From Balanoglossus misakiensis (Eukaryota > Hemichordata), in contig CM082582.2 in the NCBI GenBank assembly GCA_040954595.2, forward strand, positions 13,392,001-13,456,000: a stretch of DNA of 64,000 nucleotides, read 5' to 3'. Positions 50,703 through 62,832 of this stretch are shown here, in pieces; within the stretch, counting starts at the first letter, position 1, and every line of letters starts with the position of its first letter. A model generated the notes under the pieces. The model made no database searches. It was not told the DNA's origin and saw only the letters and a list, made by a program, of their open reading frames with translations. The position numbers and the translations under genes were made by a program.

Positions 50703-51578
50703 ATGAGAATTTTTCGACTTTGGGAATTTTCGAAATTTGGTGGTTTTCTGACAAAAACCATGGGTTATAGCTCAGGAAAATCGTCAGAAAATGTGAATTT
50801 TTCGACTTTGCGAATTTTCAAAATTTGGTCGATTTTTGAAAAAACCATGGGTTATAGCTCAGGAAAATCGTCAGAAAATGAGAATTTTTCGACTTTGCGA
50901 ATTTTCAAAATTTGGTCGATTTTTGAAAAAACCATGGGTTATAGCTCAGGAAAATCGTCAGAAAATGAGAATTTTTCGACTTAGCGAATTTTCAAAATTT
51001 GGTGGTTTTCTGACAAAAACCATGGGTTATAGCTCATGAAAATCATCCAGAAATGAGAATTTTTCGACTTTGCGAATTTTCAAAATTTGGTGGTTTTCTG
51101 ACAAAAACCATGGGTTATAGCTCAGGAAAATCGTCAGAAAATGAGAATTTTTCGACTTTGCGAATTTTCAAAATTTGGTGGTTTTCTGACAAAAACCATG
51201 GGTTATAGCTCAGGAAAATCGTCAGAAAATGAGAATTTTTCGACTTTGCGAATTTTCAAAATTTGGTCGATTTTTGAAAAAACCATGGGTTATAGCTCAG
51301 GAAAATCGTCAGAAAATGAGAATTTTTCGACTTTGCGAATTTTCAAAATTTGGTCGATTTTTGAAAAAACCATGGGTTATAGCTCAGGAAAATCGTCAGA
51401 AAATGAGAATTTTTCGACTTTGCGAATTTTCAAAATTTGGTGGTTTTCTGACAAAAACCATGGGTTATAGCTCATGAAAATCATCCAGAAATGAGAATTT
51501 TTCGACTTTGCGAATTTTCAAAATTTGGTGGTTTTCTGACAAAAACCATGGGTTATAGCTCAGGAAAATCGTCATAAA

Positions 51579-54548
51579 ATGAGAATTTTTCGACTTTGCG
51601 GATTTTCAAAATTTGGTCGATTTTTGAAAAAACCATGGGTTATAGCTCAGGAAAATCGTCAGAAAATGAGAATTTTTCGACTTTGCGGATTTTCAAAATT
51701 TGGTCGATTTTTGAAAAAACCATGGGTTATAGCTCATGAAAATCATCCAGAAATGAGAATTTTTCGACTTTGCGAATTTTCAAAATTTGGTGGTTTTCTG
51801 ACAAAAACCATGGGTTATAGCTCAGGAAAATCGTCAAAAAATGAGAATTTTTCGACTTTGCGAATTTTCGAAATTTGGTGGTTTTCTGACAAAAACCATG
51901 GGTTATAGCTCAGGAAAATCGTCAGAAAATGTGAATTTTTCGACTTTGCGAATTTTCAAAATTTGGTCGATTTTTGAAAAAACCATGGGTTATAGCTCAG
52001 GAAAATCGTCAAAAAATGAGAATTTTTCGACTTTGCGATTTTCAAAATTTGGTCGATTTTTGAAAAAACCATGGGTTATAGCTCAGGAAAATCGTCAGAA
52101 AATGAGAATTTTTCGACTTTGCGAATTTTCAAAATTTGGTGGTTTTCTGACAAAAACCATGGGTTATAGCTCATGAAAATCATCCAGAAATGAGAATTTT
52201 TCGACTTTGCGAATTTTCAAAATTTGGTGGTTTTCTGACAAAAACCATGGGTTATAGCTCAGGAAAATCGTCAGAAAATGAGAATTTTTCGACTTTGCGA
52301 ATTTTCAAAATTTGGTGGTTTTCTGACAAAAACCATGGGTTATAGCTCAGGAAAATCGTCAGAAAATGAGATTTTTTGACTTTGCGAATTTTCAAAATTT
52401 GGTCGATTTTTGAAAAAACCATGGGTTATAGCTCAGGAAAATCGTCAGAAAAAGAGAATTTTTCGACTTTGCGAATTTTCAAAATTTGGTTGATTTTTGA
52501 AAAAACCATGGGTTATAGCTCAGGAAAATCGTCAGAAAATGAGAATTTTTCGACTTTGCGAATTTTCAAAATTTGGTGGTTTTCTGACAAAAACCATGGG
52601 TTATAGCTCAGGAAAATCGTCAGAAAATGAGAATTTTTCGACTTTGCGAATTTTCAAAATTTGGTGGTTTTCTGACAAAAACCATGGGTTATAGCTCAGG
52701 AAAATCGTCAGAAAATGAGATTTTTTGACTTTGCGAATTTTCAAAATTTGGTCGATTTTTGAAAAAACCATGGGTTATAGCTCAGGAAAATCGTCAGAAA
52801 AAGAGAATTTTTCGACTTTGCGAATTTTCAAAATTTGGTCGATTTTTGAAAAAACCATGGGTTATAGCTCAGGAAAATCGTCAGAAAATGAGAATTTTTC
52901 GACTTTGCGAATTTTCAAAATTTGGTGGTTTTCTGACAAAAACCATGGGTTATAGCTCATGAAAATCATCCAGAAATGAGAATTTTTCGACTTTGCGAAT
53001 TTTCAAAATTTGGTGGTTTTCTGACAAAAACCATGGGTTATAGCTCAGGAAAATCGTCATAAAATGAGAATTTTTCGACTTTGCGGATTTTCAAAATTTG
53101 GTCGATTTTTGAAAAAACCATGGGTTATAGCTCAGGAAAATCGTCAGAAAATGAGAATTTTTCGACTTTGCGGATTTTCAAAATTTGGTCGATTTTTGAA
53201 AAAACCATGGGTTATAGCTCATGAAAATCATCCAGAAATGAGAATTTTTCGACTTTGCGAATTTTCAAAATTTGGTGGTTTTCTGACAAAAACCATGGGT
53301 TATAGCTCAGGAAAATCGTCAAAAAATGAGAATTTTTCGACTTTGCGAATTTTCGAAATTTGGTGGTTTTCTGACAAAAACCATGGGTTATAGCTCAGGA
53401 AAATCGTCAGAAAATGTGAATTTTTCGACTTTGCGAATTTTCAAAATTTGGTCGATTTTTGAAAAAACCATGGGTTATAGCTCAGGAAAATCGTCAAAAA
53501 ATGAGAATTTTTCGACTTTGCGATTTTCAAAATTTGGTCGATTTTTGAAAAAACCATGGGTTATAGCTCAGGAAAATCGTCAGAAAATGAGAATTTTTCG
53601 ACTTTGCGAATTTTCAAAATTTGGTGGTTTTCTGACAAAAACCATGGGTTATAGCTCATGAAAATCATCCAGAAATGAGAATTTTTCGACTTTGCGAATT
53701 TTCAAAATTTGGTGGTTTTCTGACAAAAACCATGGGTTATAGCTCAGGAAAATCGTCAGAAAATGAGAATTTTTCGACTTTGCGAATTTTCAAAATTTGG
53801 TGGTTTTCTGACAAAAACCATGGGTTATAGCTCAGGAAAATCGTCAGAAAATGAGATTTTTTGACTTTGCGAATTTTCAAAATTTGGTCGATTTTTGAAA
53901 AAACCATGGGTTATAGCTCAGGAAAATCGTCAGAAAAAGAGAATTTTTCGACTTTGCGAATTTTCAAAATTTGGTTGATTTTTGAAAAAACCATGGGTTA
54001 TAGCTCAGGAAAATCGTCAGAAAATGAGAATTTTTCGACTTTGCGAATTTTCAAAATTTGGTGGTTTTCTGACAAAAACCATGGGTTATAGCTCATGAAA
54101 ATCATCCAGAAATGAGAATTTTTCGACTTTGCGAATTTTCAAAATTTGGTGGTTTTCTGACAAAAACCATGGGTTATAGCTCAGGAAAATCGTCAAAAAA
54201 TGAGAATTTTTCGACTTTGCGAATTTTCAAAATTTGGTGGTTTTCTGACAAAAACCATGGGTTATAGCTCAGGAAAATCGTCAGAAAATGTGAATTTTTC
54301 GACTTTGCGAATTTTCAAAATTTGGTCGATTTTTGAAAAAAACCACGGGTTATAGCTCATGAAAATCATCCAGAAATGAGAATTTTTCGACTTTGCGAAT
54401 TTTCAAAATTTGGTGGTTTTCTGACAAAAACCATGGGTTATAGCTCAGGAAAATCATCCAGAAATGAGAATTTTTCGACTTTGCGAATTTTCAAAATTTG
54501 GTGGTTTTCTGACAAAAACCATGGGTTATAGCTCATGAAAATCGTCAG
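51579..54548. repeat. Higher-order repeat of 1485 bp (17 monomers), two copies
   Basis: 51,579/53,064, 51,841/53,326 and 52,376/53,861 are pairs exactly 1485 bp apart. They share a GACTTTGCGATTTTC deletion monomer and a GAAAAAGAGAATT variant. A shorter 349-bp (four-monomer) duplication inside the first copy (52,376/52,725) is missing from the second. Confidence 0.85.
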
Positions 54549-57004
54549 AAAATGAGAATTTTTCGACTTTGCGAATTTTCAAAATTTGGTGGTTTTCTGA
54601 CAAAAACCATGGGTTATAGCTCATGAAAATCATCCAGAAATGAGAATTTTTCGACTTTGCGAATTTTCAAAATTTGGTGGTTTTCTGACAAAAACCATGG
54701 GTTATAGCTCAGGAAAATCGTCAAAAAATGAGAATTTTTCGACTTTGCGAATTTTCGAAATTTGGTGGTTTTCTGACAAAAACCATGGGTTATAGCTCAG
54801 GAAAATCGTCAGAAAATGTGAATTTTTCGACTTTGCGAATTTTCAAAATTTGGTCGATTTTTGAAAAAAACATGGGTTATAGCTCAGGAAAATCGTCAGA
54901 AAATGAGAATTTTTCGACTTTGCGAATTTTCAAAATTTGGTCGATTTTTGAAAAAACCATGGGTTATAGCTCAGGAAAATCGTCAGAAAATGAGAATTTT
55001 TCGACTTTGCGAATTTTCAAAATTTGGTGGTTTTCTGACAAAAACCATGGGTTATAGCTCATGAAAATCATCCAGAAATGAGAATTTTTCGACTTTGCGA
55101 ATTTTCAAAATTTGGTGGTTTTCTGACAAAAACCATGGGTTATAGCTCAGGAAAATCGTCAGAAAATGAGAATTTTTCGACTTTGCGAATTTTCAAAATT
55201 TGGTGGTTTTCTGACAAAAACCATGGGTTATAGCTCAGGAAAATCGTCAGAAAATGAGAATTTTTCGACTTTGCGAATTTTCAAAATTTGGTCGATTTTT
55301 GAAAAAACCATGGGTTATAGCTCAGGAAAATCGTCAGAAAATGAGAATTTTTCGACTTTGCGAATTTTCAAAATTTGGTGGTTTTCTGACAAAAACCATG
55401 GGTTATAGCTCATGAAAATCATCCAGAAATGAGAATTTTTCGACTTTGCGAATTTTCAAAGTTTGGTGGTTTTCTGACAAAAACCATGGGTTATAGCTCA
55501 TGAAAATCATCCAGAAATGAGAATTTTTCGACTTTGCGAATTTTCAAAATTTGGTGGTTTTCTGACAAAAACCATGGGTTATAGCTCATGAAAATCATCC
55601 AGAAATGAGAATTTTTCGACTTTGCGAATTTTCAAAATTTGGTGGTTTTTTGACAAAAACCATGGGTTATAGCTCAGGAAAATCGTCAGAAAATGTGAAT
55701 TTTTCGACTTTGCGAATTTTCAAAATTTGGTCGATTTTTGAAAAAACCATGGGTTATAGCTCATGAAAATCATCCAGAAATGAGAATTTTTCGACTTTGC
55801 GAATTTTCAAAATTTGGTGGTTTTCTGACAAAAACCATGGGTTATAGCTCAGGAAAATCGTCAGAAAATGAGAATTTTTCGACTTTGCGAATTTTCAAAA
55901 TTTGGTGGTTTTCTGACAAAAACCATGGGTTATAGCTCAGGAAAATCGTCAGAAAATGAGAATTTTTCGACTTTGCGAATTTTCAAAATTTGGTCGATTT
56001 TTGAAAAAACCATGGGTTATAGCTCAGGAAAATCGTCAAAAAATGAGAATTTTTCGACTTTGCGAATTTTCGAAATTTGGTGGTTTTCTGACAAAAACCA
56101 TGGGTTATAGCTCAGGAAAATCGTCAGAAAATGTGAATTTTTCGACTTTGCGAATTTTCAAAATTTGGTCGATTTTTGAAAAAACCATGGGTTATAGCTC
56201 AAGAAAATCGTCAAAAAATGAGAATTTTTCGACTTTGCGAATTTTCGAAATTTGGTGGTTTTCTGACAAAAACCATGGGTTATAGCTCAGAAAATCGTCA
56301 GAAAATGAGAATTTTTCGACTTTGCGAATTTTCAAAATTTGGTCGATTTTTGAAAAAACCATGGGTTATAGCTCAGGAAAATCGTCAGAAAATGAGAATT
56401 TTTCGACTTTGCGAATTTTCAAAATTTGGTGGTTTTCTGACAAAAACCATGGGTTATAGCTCAGGAAAATCGTCAGAAAATGAGAATTTTTCGACTTTGC
56501 GAATTTTCAAAATTTGGTGGTTTTCTGACAAAAACCATGGGTTATAGCTCAGGAAAATCGTCAGAAAATGAGAATTTTTCGACTTTGCGAATTTTCAAAA
56601 TTTGGTCGATTTTTGAAAAAACCATGGGTTATAGCTCAGGAAAATCGTCAGAAAATGAGAATTTTTCGACTTTGCGAATTTTCAAAATTTGGTCGATTTT
56701 TGAAAAAACCATGGGTTATAGCTCAGGAAAATCATCAGAAAATGAGAATTTTTCGACTTTGCGAATTTTCAAAATTTGGTCGATTTTTGAAAAAACCATG
56801 GGTTATAGCTCAGGAAAATCGTCAGAAAATGAGAATTTTTCGACTTTGCGAATTTTCAAAATTTGGTGGTTTTCTGACAAAAACCATGGGTTATAACTCA
56901 TGAAAATCATCCAGAAATGAGAATTTTTCGACTTTGCGAATTTTCAAAATTTGGTGGTTTTCTGACAAAAACCATGGGTTATAGCTCAGGAAAATCGTCA
57001 AAAA

Positions 57005-59284
57005 ATGAGAATTTTTCGACTTTGCGAATTTTCGAAATTTGGTGGTTTTCTGACAAAAACCATGGGTTATAGCTCAGGAAAATCGTCAGAAAATGTGAAT
57101 TTTTCGACTTTGCGAATTTTCAAAATTTGGTCGATTTTTGAAAAAACCATGGGTTATAGCTCAGGAAAATCGTCAGAAAATGAGAATTTTTCGACTTTGC
57201 GAATTTTCAAAATTTGGTCGATTTTTGAAAAAACCATGGGTTATAGCTCAGGAAAATCGTCAGAAAATGAGAATTTTTCGACTTTGCGAATTTTCAAAAT
57301 TTGGTCGATTTTTGAAAAAACCATGGGTTATAGCTCAGGAAAATCGTCAGAAAATGAGAATTTTTCGACTTTGCGAATTTTCAAAATTTGGTGGTTTTCT
57401 GACAAAAACCATGGGTTATAGCTCATGAAAATCATCCAGAAATGAGAATTTTTCGACTTTGCGAATTTTCAAAATTTGGTGGTTTTCTGACAAAAACCAT
57501 GGGTTATAGCTCAGGAAAATCGTCAAAAAATGAGAATTTTTCGACTTTGCGAATTTTTGAAATTTAGTGGTTTTCTGACAAAAACCATGGGTTATAGCTC
57601 AGGAAAATCGTCAGAAAATGAGAATTTTTCGACTTTGCGAATTTTCAAACTTTGGTCGATTTTTGAAAAAAACATGGTTTATAGCTCAGGAAAATCGTCA
57701 GAAAATGAGAATTTTTCGACTTTGCGAATTTTCAAAATTTGGTGGTTTTCTGACAAAAACCATGGGTTATAGCTCATGAAAATCATCCAGAAATGAGAAT
57801 TTTTCGACTTTGCGAATATTCAAAATTTGGTGGTTTTCTGACAAAAACCATGGGTTATAGCTCAGGAAAATCGTCAGAAAATGAGAATTTTTCGACTTTG
57901 CGAATTTTCAAAATTTGGTGGTTTTCTGACAAAAACCATGGGTTATAGCTCATGAAAATCATCCAGAAATGAGAATTTTTCGACTTTGCGAATTTTCAAA
58001 ATTTGGTGGTTTTCTGACAAAAACCATGGGTTATAGCTCAAGTAAATCATCCAGAAATGAGAATTTTTCGACTTTGCGAATTTTCAAAATTTGGTGGTTT
58101 TCTGACAAAAACCATGGGTTATAGCTCAGGAAAATCGTCAAAAAATGAGAATTTTTCGACTTTGCGAATTTTCGAAATTTGGTGGTTTTCTGACAAAAAC
58201 CATGGGTTATAGCTCAGGAAAATCGTCAGAAAATGTGAATTTTTCGACTTTGCGAATTTTCAAAATTTGGTCGATTTTTGAAAAAACCATGGGTTATAGC
58301 TCAGGAAAATCGTCAGAAAATGAGAATTTTTCGACTTTGCGAATTTTCAAAATTTGGTCGATTTTTGAAAAAACCATGGGTTATAGCTCAGGAAAATCGT
58401 CAGAAAATGAGAATTTTTCGACTTTGCGAATTTTCAAAATTTGGTCGATTTTTGAAAAAACCATGGGTTATAGCTCAGGAAAATCGTCAGAAAATGAGAA
58501 TTTTTCGACTTTGCGAATTTTCAAAATTTGGTGGTTTTCTGACAAAAACCATGGGTTATAGCTCATGAAAATCATCCAGAAATGAGAATTTTTCGACTTT
58601 GCGAATTTTCAAAATTTGGTGGTTTTCTGACAAAAACCATGGGTTATAGCTCAGGAAAATCGTCAAAAAATGAGAATTTTTCGACTTTGCGAATTTTTGA
58701 AATTTAGTGGTTTTCTGACAAAAACCATGGGTTATAGCTCAGGAAAATCGTCAGAAAATGAGAATTTTTCGACTTTGCGAATTTTCAAACTTTGGTCGAT
58801 TTTTGAAAAAAACATGGGTTATAGCTCAGGAAAATCGTCAGAAAATGAGAATTTTTCGACTTTGCGAATTTTCAAAATTTGGTGGTTTTCTGACAAAAAC
58901 CATGGGTTATAGCTCATGAAAATCATCCAGAAATGAGAATTTTTCGACTTTGCGAATATTCAAAATTTGGTGGTTTTCTGACAAAAACCATGGGTTATAG
59001 CTCAGGAAAATCGTCAGAAAATGAGAATTTTTCGACTTTGCGAATTTTCAAAATTTGGTGGTTTTCTGACAAAAACCATGGGTTATAGCTCATGAAAATC
59101 ATCCAGAAATGAGAATTTTTCGACTTTGCGAATTTTCAAAATTTGGTGGTTTTCTGACAAAAACCATGGGTTATAGCTCAAGAAAATCGTCAAAAAATGG
59201 GAATTTTTCGACTTTGCGAATTTTCGAAATTTGGTGGTTTTCTGACAAAAACCATGGGTTATAGCTCAGAAAATCGTCAGAAAA
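57005..59284. repeat. Higher-order repeat of 1140 bp (13 monomers), two copies and a partial third
   Basis: 57,005/58,145, 57,138/58,278 and 57,530/58,670 are pairs 1140 bp apart. They share AATTTAGTGG and TCAAACTTTGG variants. The same variants reappear at 59,723, this time 1053 bp on, one monomer less. Confidence 0.85.
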
Positions 59285-62065
59285 TGAGAATTTTTCGACT
59301 TTGCGAATTTTCAAAATTTGGTCGATTTTTGAAAAAACCATGGGTTATAGCTCAGGAAAATCGTCAGAAAATGAGAATTTTTCGACTTTGCGAATTTTCA
59401 AAATTTGGTGGTTTTCTGACAAAAACCATGGGTTATAGCTCAGGAAAATCATCCAGAAATGAGAATTTTTCGACTTTGCGAATTTTCAAAATTTGGTGGT
59501 TTTCTGACAAAAACCATGGGTTATAGCTCAGGAAAATCGTCAAAAAATGAGAATTTTTCGACTTTGCGAATTTTCGAAATTTGGTGGTTTTCTGACAAAA
59601 ACCATGGGTTATAGCTCATGAAAATCATCCAGAAATGAGAATTTTTCGACTTTGCGAATTTTCAAAATTTGGTGGTTTTCTGACAAAAACCATGGGTTAT
59701 AGCTCAGGAAAATCGTCAAAAAATGAGAATTTTTCGACTTTGCGAATTTTTGAAATTTAGTGGTTTTCTGACAAACACCATGGGTTATAGCTCAGGAAAA
59801 TCGTCAGAAAATGAGAATTTTTCGACTTTGCGAATTTTCAAACTTTGGTCGATTTTTGAAAAAAACATGGGTTATAGCTCAGGAAAATCGTCAGAAAATG
59901 AGAATTTTTCGACTTTGCGAATTTTCAAAATTTGGTGGTTTTCTGACAAAAACCATGGGTTATAGCTCATGAAAATCATCCAGAAATGAGAATTTTTCGA
60001 CTTTGCGAATATTCAAAATTTGGTGGTTTTCTGACAAAAACCATGGGTTATAGCTCAGGAAAATCATCCAGAAATGAGAATTTTTCGACTTTGCGAATTT
60101 TCAAAATTTGGTGGTTTTCTGACAAAAACCATGGGTTATAGCTCAAGAAAATCGTCAAAAAATGAGAATTTTTCGACTTTGCGAATTTTCGAAATTTGGT
60201 GGTTTTCTGACAAAAACCATGGGTTATAGCTCAGAAAATCGTCAGAAAATGAGAATTTTTCGACTTTGCGAATTTTTAAAATTTGGTCGATTTTTGAAAA
60301 AACCATGGGTTATAGCTCAGGAAAATCGTCAGAAAATGAGAATTTTTCGACTTTGCGAATTTTCAAAATTTGGTCGATTTTTGAAAAAACCATGGGTTAT
60401 AGCTCAGGAAAATCGTCAGAAAATGAGAATTTTTCGACTTTGCGAATTTTCAAAATTTGGTCGATTTTTGAAAAAACCATGGGTTATAGCTCAGGAAAAT
60501 CGTCAGAAAATGAGAATTTTTCGACTTTGCGAATTTTCAAAATTTGGTGGTTTTCTGACAAAAACCATGGGTTATAGCTCATGAAAATCATCCAGAAATG
60601 AGAATTTTTCGACTTTGCGAATTTTCAAAATTTGGTGGTTTTCTGACAAAAACCATGGGTTATAGCTCAGGAAAATCGTCAGAAAATGAGAATTTTTCGA
60701 CTTTGCGAATTTTCAAAATTTGGTGGTTTTCTGACAAAAACCATGGGTTATAGCTCAGGAAAATCGTCAGAAAATGAGAATTTTTCGACTTTGCGAATTT
60801 TCAAAATTTGGTCGATTTTTGAAAAAACCATGGGTTATAGCTCAGGAAAATCGTCAGAAAATGAGAATTTTTCGACTTTGCGAATTTTCAAAATTTGGTC
60901 GATTTTTGAAAAAACCATGGGTTATAGCTCAGGAAAATCGTCAGAAAATGAGAATTTTTCGACTTTGCGAATTTTCAAAATTTGGTGGTTTTCTGACAAA
61001 AACCATGGGTTATAGCTCAGGAAAATCATCCAGAAATGAGAATTTTTCGACTTTGCGAATTTTCAAAATTTGGTGGTTTTCTGACAAAAACCATGGGTTA
61101 TAGCTCATGAAAATCATCCAGAAATGAGAATTTTTCGACTTTGCGAATTTTCAAAATTTGGTGGTTTTCTGACAAAAACCATGGGTTATAGCTCAGGAAA
61201 ATCATCCAGAAATGAGAATTTTTCGACTTTGCGAATTTTCAAAATTTGGTCGATTTTTGAAAAAACCATGGGTTATAGCTCATGAAAATCATCCAGAAAT
61301 GAGAATTTTTCGACTTTGCGAATTTTCAAAATTTGGTGGTTTTCTGACAAAAACCATGGGTTATAGCTCATGAAAATCATCCAGAAATGAGAATTTTTCG
61401 ACTTTGCGAATTTTCAAAATTTGGTGGTTTTCTGACAAAAACCATGGGTTATAGCTCAGGAAAATCGTCAGAAAATGAGAATTTTTCGACTTTGCGAATT
61501 TTCAAAATTTGGTGGTTTTCTGACAAAAACCATGGGTTATAGCTCAGGAAAATCGTCAGAAAATGAGAATTTTTCGACGTTGCGAATTTTCAAAATTTGG
61601 TGGTTTTCTGACAAAAACCATGGGTTATAGCTCAGGAAAATCGTCAAAAAATGAGAATTTGTCCACTCTGCGAATTTTCAAAATTTGGTCGATTTTTGAA
61701 AAAACCATGGGTTATAGCTCAGGAAAATCGTCAAAAAATGAGAATTTTTCGACTTTGCGAATTTTCAAAATTTGGTCGATTTTTGAAAAAACCATGGGTT
61801 ATAGCTCAGGAAAATCGTCAAAAAATGAGAATTTGTCCACTCTGCGAATTTTCAAAATTTCGTTGATTTTTGAAAAAACCATGGGTTATATGCTCAGGAA
61901 AATCGTCAAAAAATGAGAATTTTTGCGACTTTTCAAAATTTGGTCGATTTTTTAAAAAACCATGGGTTATAGCTCAGGAAACTCGTCAAAAAATGAGAAT
62001 ATTTCGACTTTGTGAAATTTCGAAATTTCTTCGATTTTTGATAAAAATCATGGGTTATAGCTCAT

Positions 62066-62832
62066 TATTTCTCAACACACTGACATCATCAGTCCAGAAA
62101 TGTCACTCTGCAGTAGAATCTAAATGTTTGAACATCTGCAGATAATCCCATTCTGGTTCAAGAAACAAACTACATGTAGTTGCAAGTTAAAACACAGAAA
62201 AATTCAGAAAGGATTCTCAATAATTTCATTAAAATTTATTTATTACAAAATTTACAGCTAAAAAAGGTCCATCTTTTTTAAAAATCTGAATGCACATACA
62301 GAACAAAATATGTTATGCAGGATAATGTATGTCACACATAAATATATTTTTTGTCCTGTGGTCAACTGTGAGAAGTCTTAGATAGCAACACATGTGTTTC
62401 TACAGTACAGGTCTGTTTTGAGTGTTTACGCTCAAGGTGGCAACTTGGAAAAAAATCAGCAAAATCATGGGTCAAATGGTCACAATTTTTTTTTAAGATT
62501 TCAAAATTTTGAAAAAACAAACCTTCTTTACAATATATTCAAATATACAATTACAATGAAGTCTTTTTTACAAAGCCAATTACATTGACCAAAGAATCTA
62601 TCACAGTAAGTTATCATGGCATTAAAGATCTCCAGATGGTTTGGATGAAAAACTGGCAATCTGATCATGTTTAGACTTTGATAAATATTGTGAGTGGGTG
62701 TGTATAAAACCAACTTTTCTGGTTTGCAATGCTCTTTGTAGCTATGCACTTCCTGTGAGGCAAGATCCCATGAAGTAGTTGACAAAAATTGAAATATCTC
62801 CAACATGTTCAGGAGAGTGAGTGACAGTGTTG
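62066..62832 (-). other. 3' UTR and flank of the reductase-like gene
   Basis: Unique sequence between the satellite and the minus-strand gene. It should be mostly 3' UTR of that gene. Short open frames on both strands have no recognisable content. Confidence 0.55.
62235..62240 (-). terminator. Polyadenylation signal of the reductase-like gene
   Basis: AATAAA on the minus strand (TTTATT on plus), about 590 bp past the stop codon and about 170 bp from the satellite. Confidence 0.5.

Larger units (their letters stand above)
46410..61916 (+). other. Repetitive open frames of the right arm (not called as genes)
   Basis: Mirror image of the left arm: the same two 29-codon frames are open on the plus strand, the longest run being 196 codons at 48,425-49,015. 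They read away from the central junction, as the left-arm frames do on the other strand. No promoter, splice structure or non-repetitive terminal exon supports translation. Confidence 0.85.
46068..62065 (+). repeat. 87/88-bp satellite array, right arm (plus orientation)
   Basis: About 16 kb, roughly 183 monomers by length, with the same monomer and the same two variable modules as the left arm but in reverse complement. Extra variants not prominent on the left are a TGTGAATTTTTCG monomer, a TTTGCGGATTTTC monomer and a one-base-shorter GCTCAGAAAATCG monomer. From about 61,650 onward monomers become degenerate (GTCCACTCTGCG, TATATGCTC, a shortened monomer near 61,925). The last one (61,990-62,065) ends in CATGGGTTATAGCTCA before unique sequence. 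The arm ends about 170 bp before the polyadenylation signal of the next, minus-strand gene. Confidence 0.97.

Noticed and set aside
29294-61916. Dozens of overlapping ORFs with MRIFRLCEFSKFG-type repeats as genes for a repetitive protein
   Set aside because: They follow the satellite monomer exactly, occur in two frames at once, end wherever an 88-bp monomer shifts the frame, and have no unique exons, promoter or terminator.
29079-62065. CRISPR array
   Set aside because: Repeats abut each other without unique spacers, the unit is 87/88 bp, there are no cas genes, and the context is a eukaryotic intron-bearing genome.
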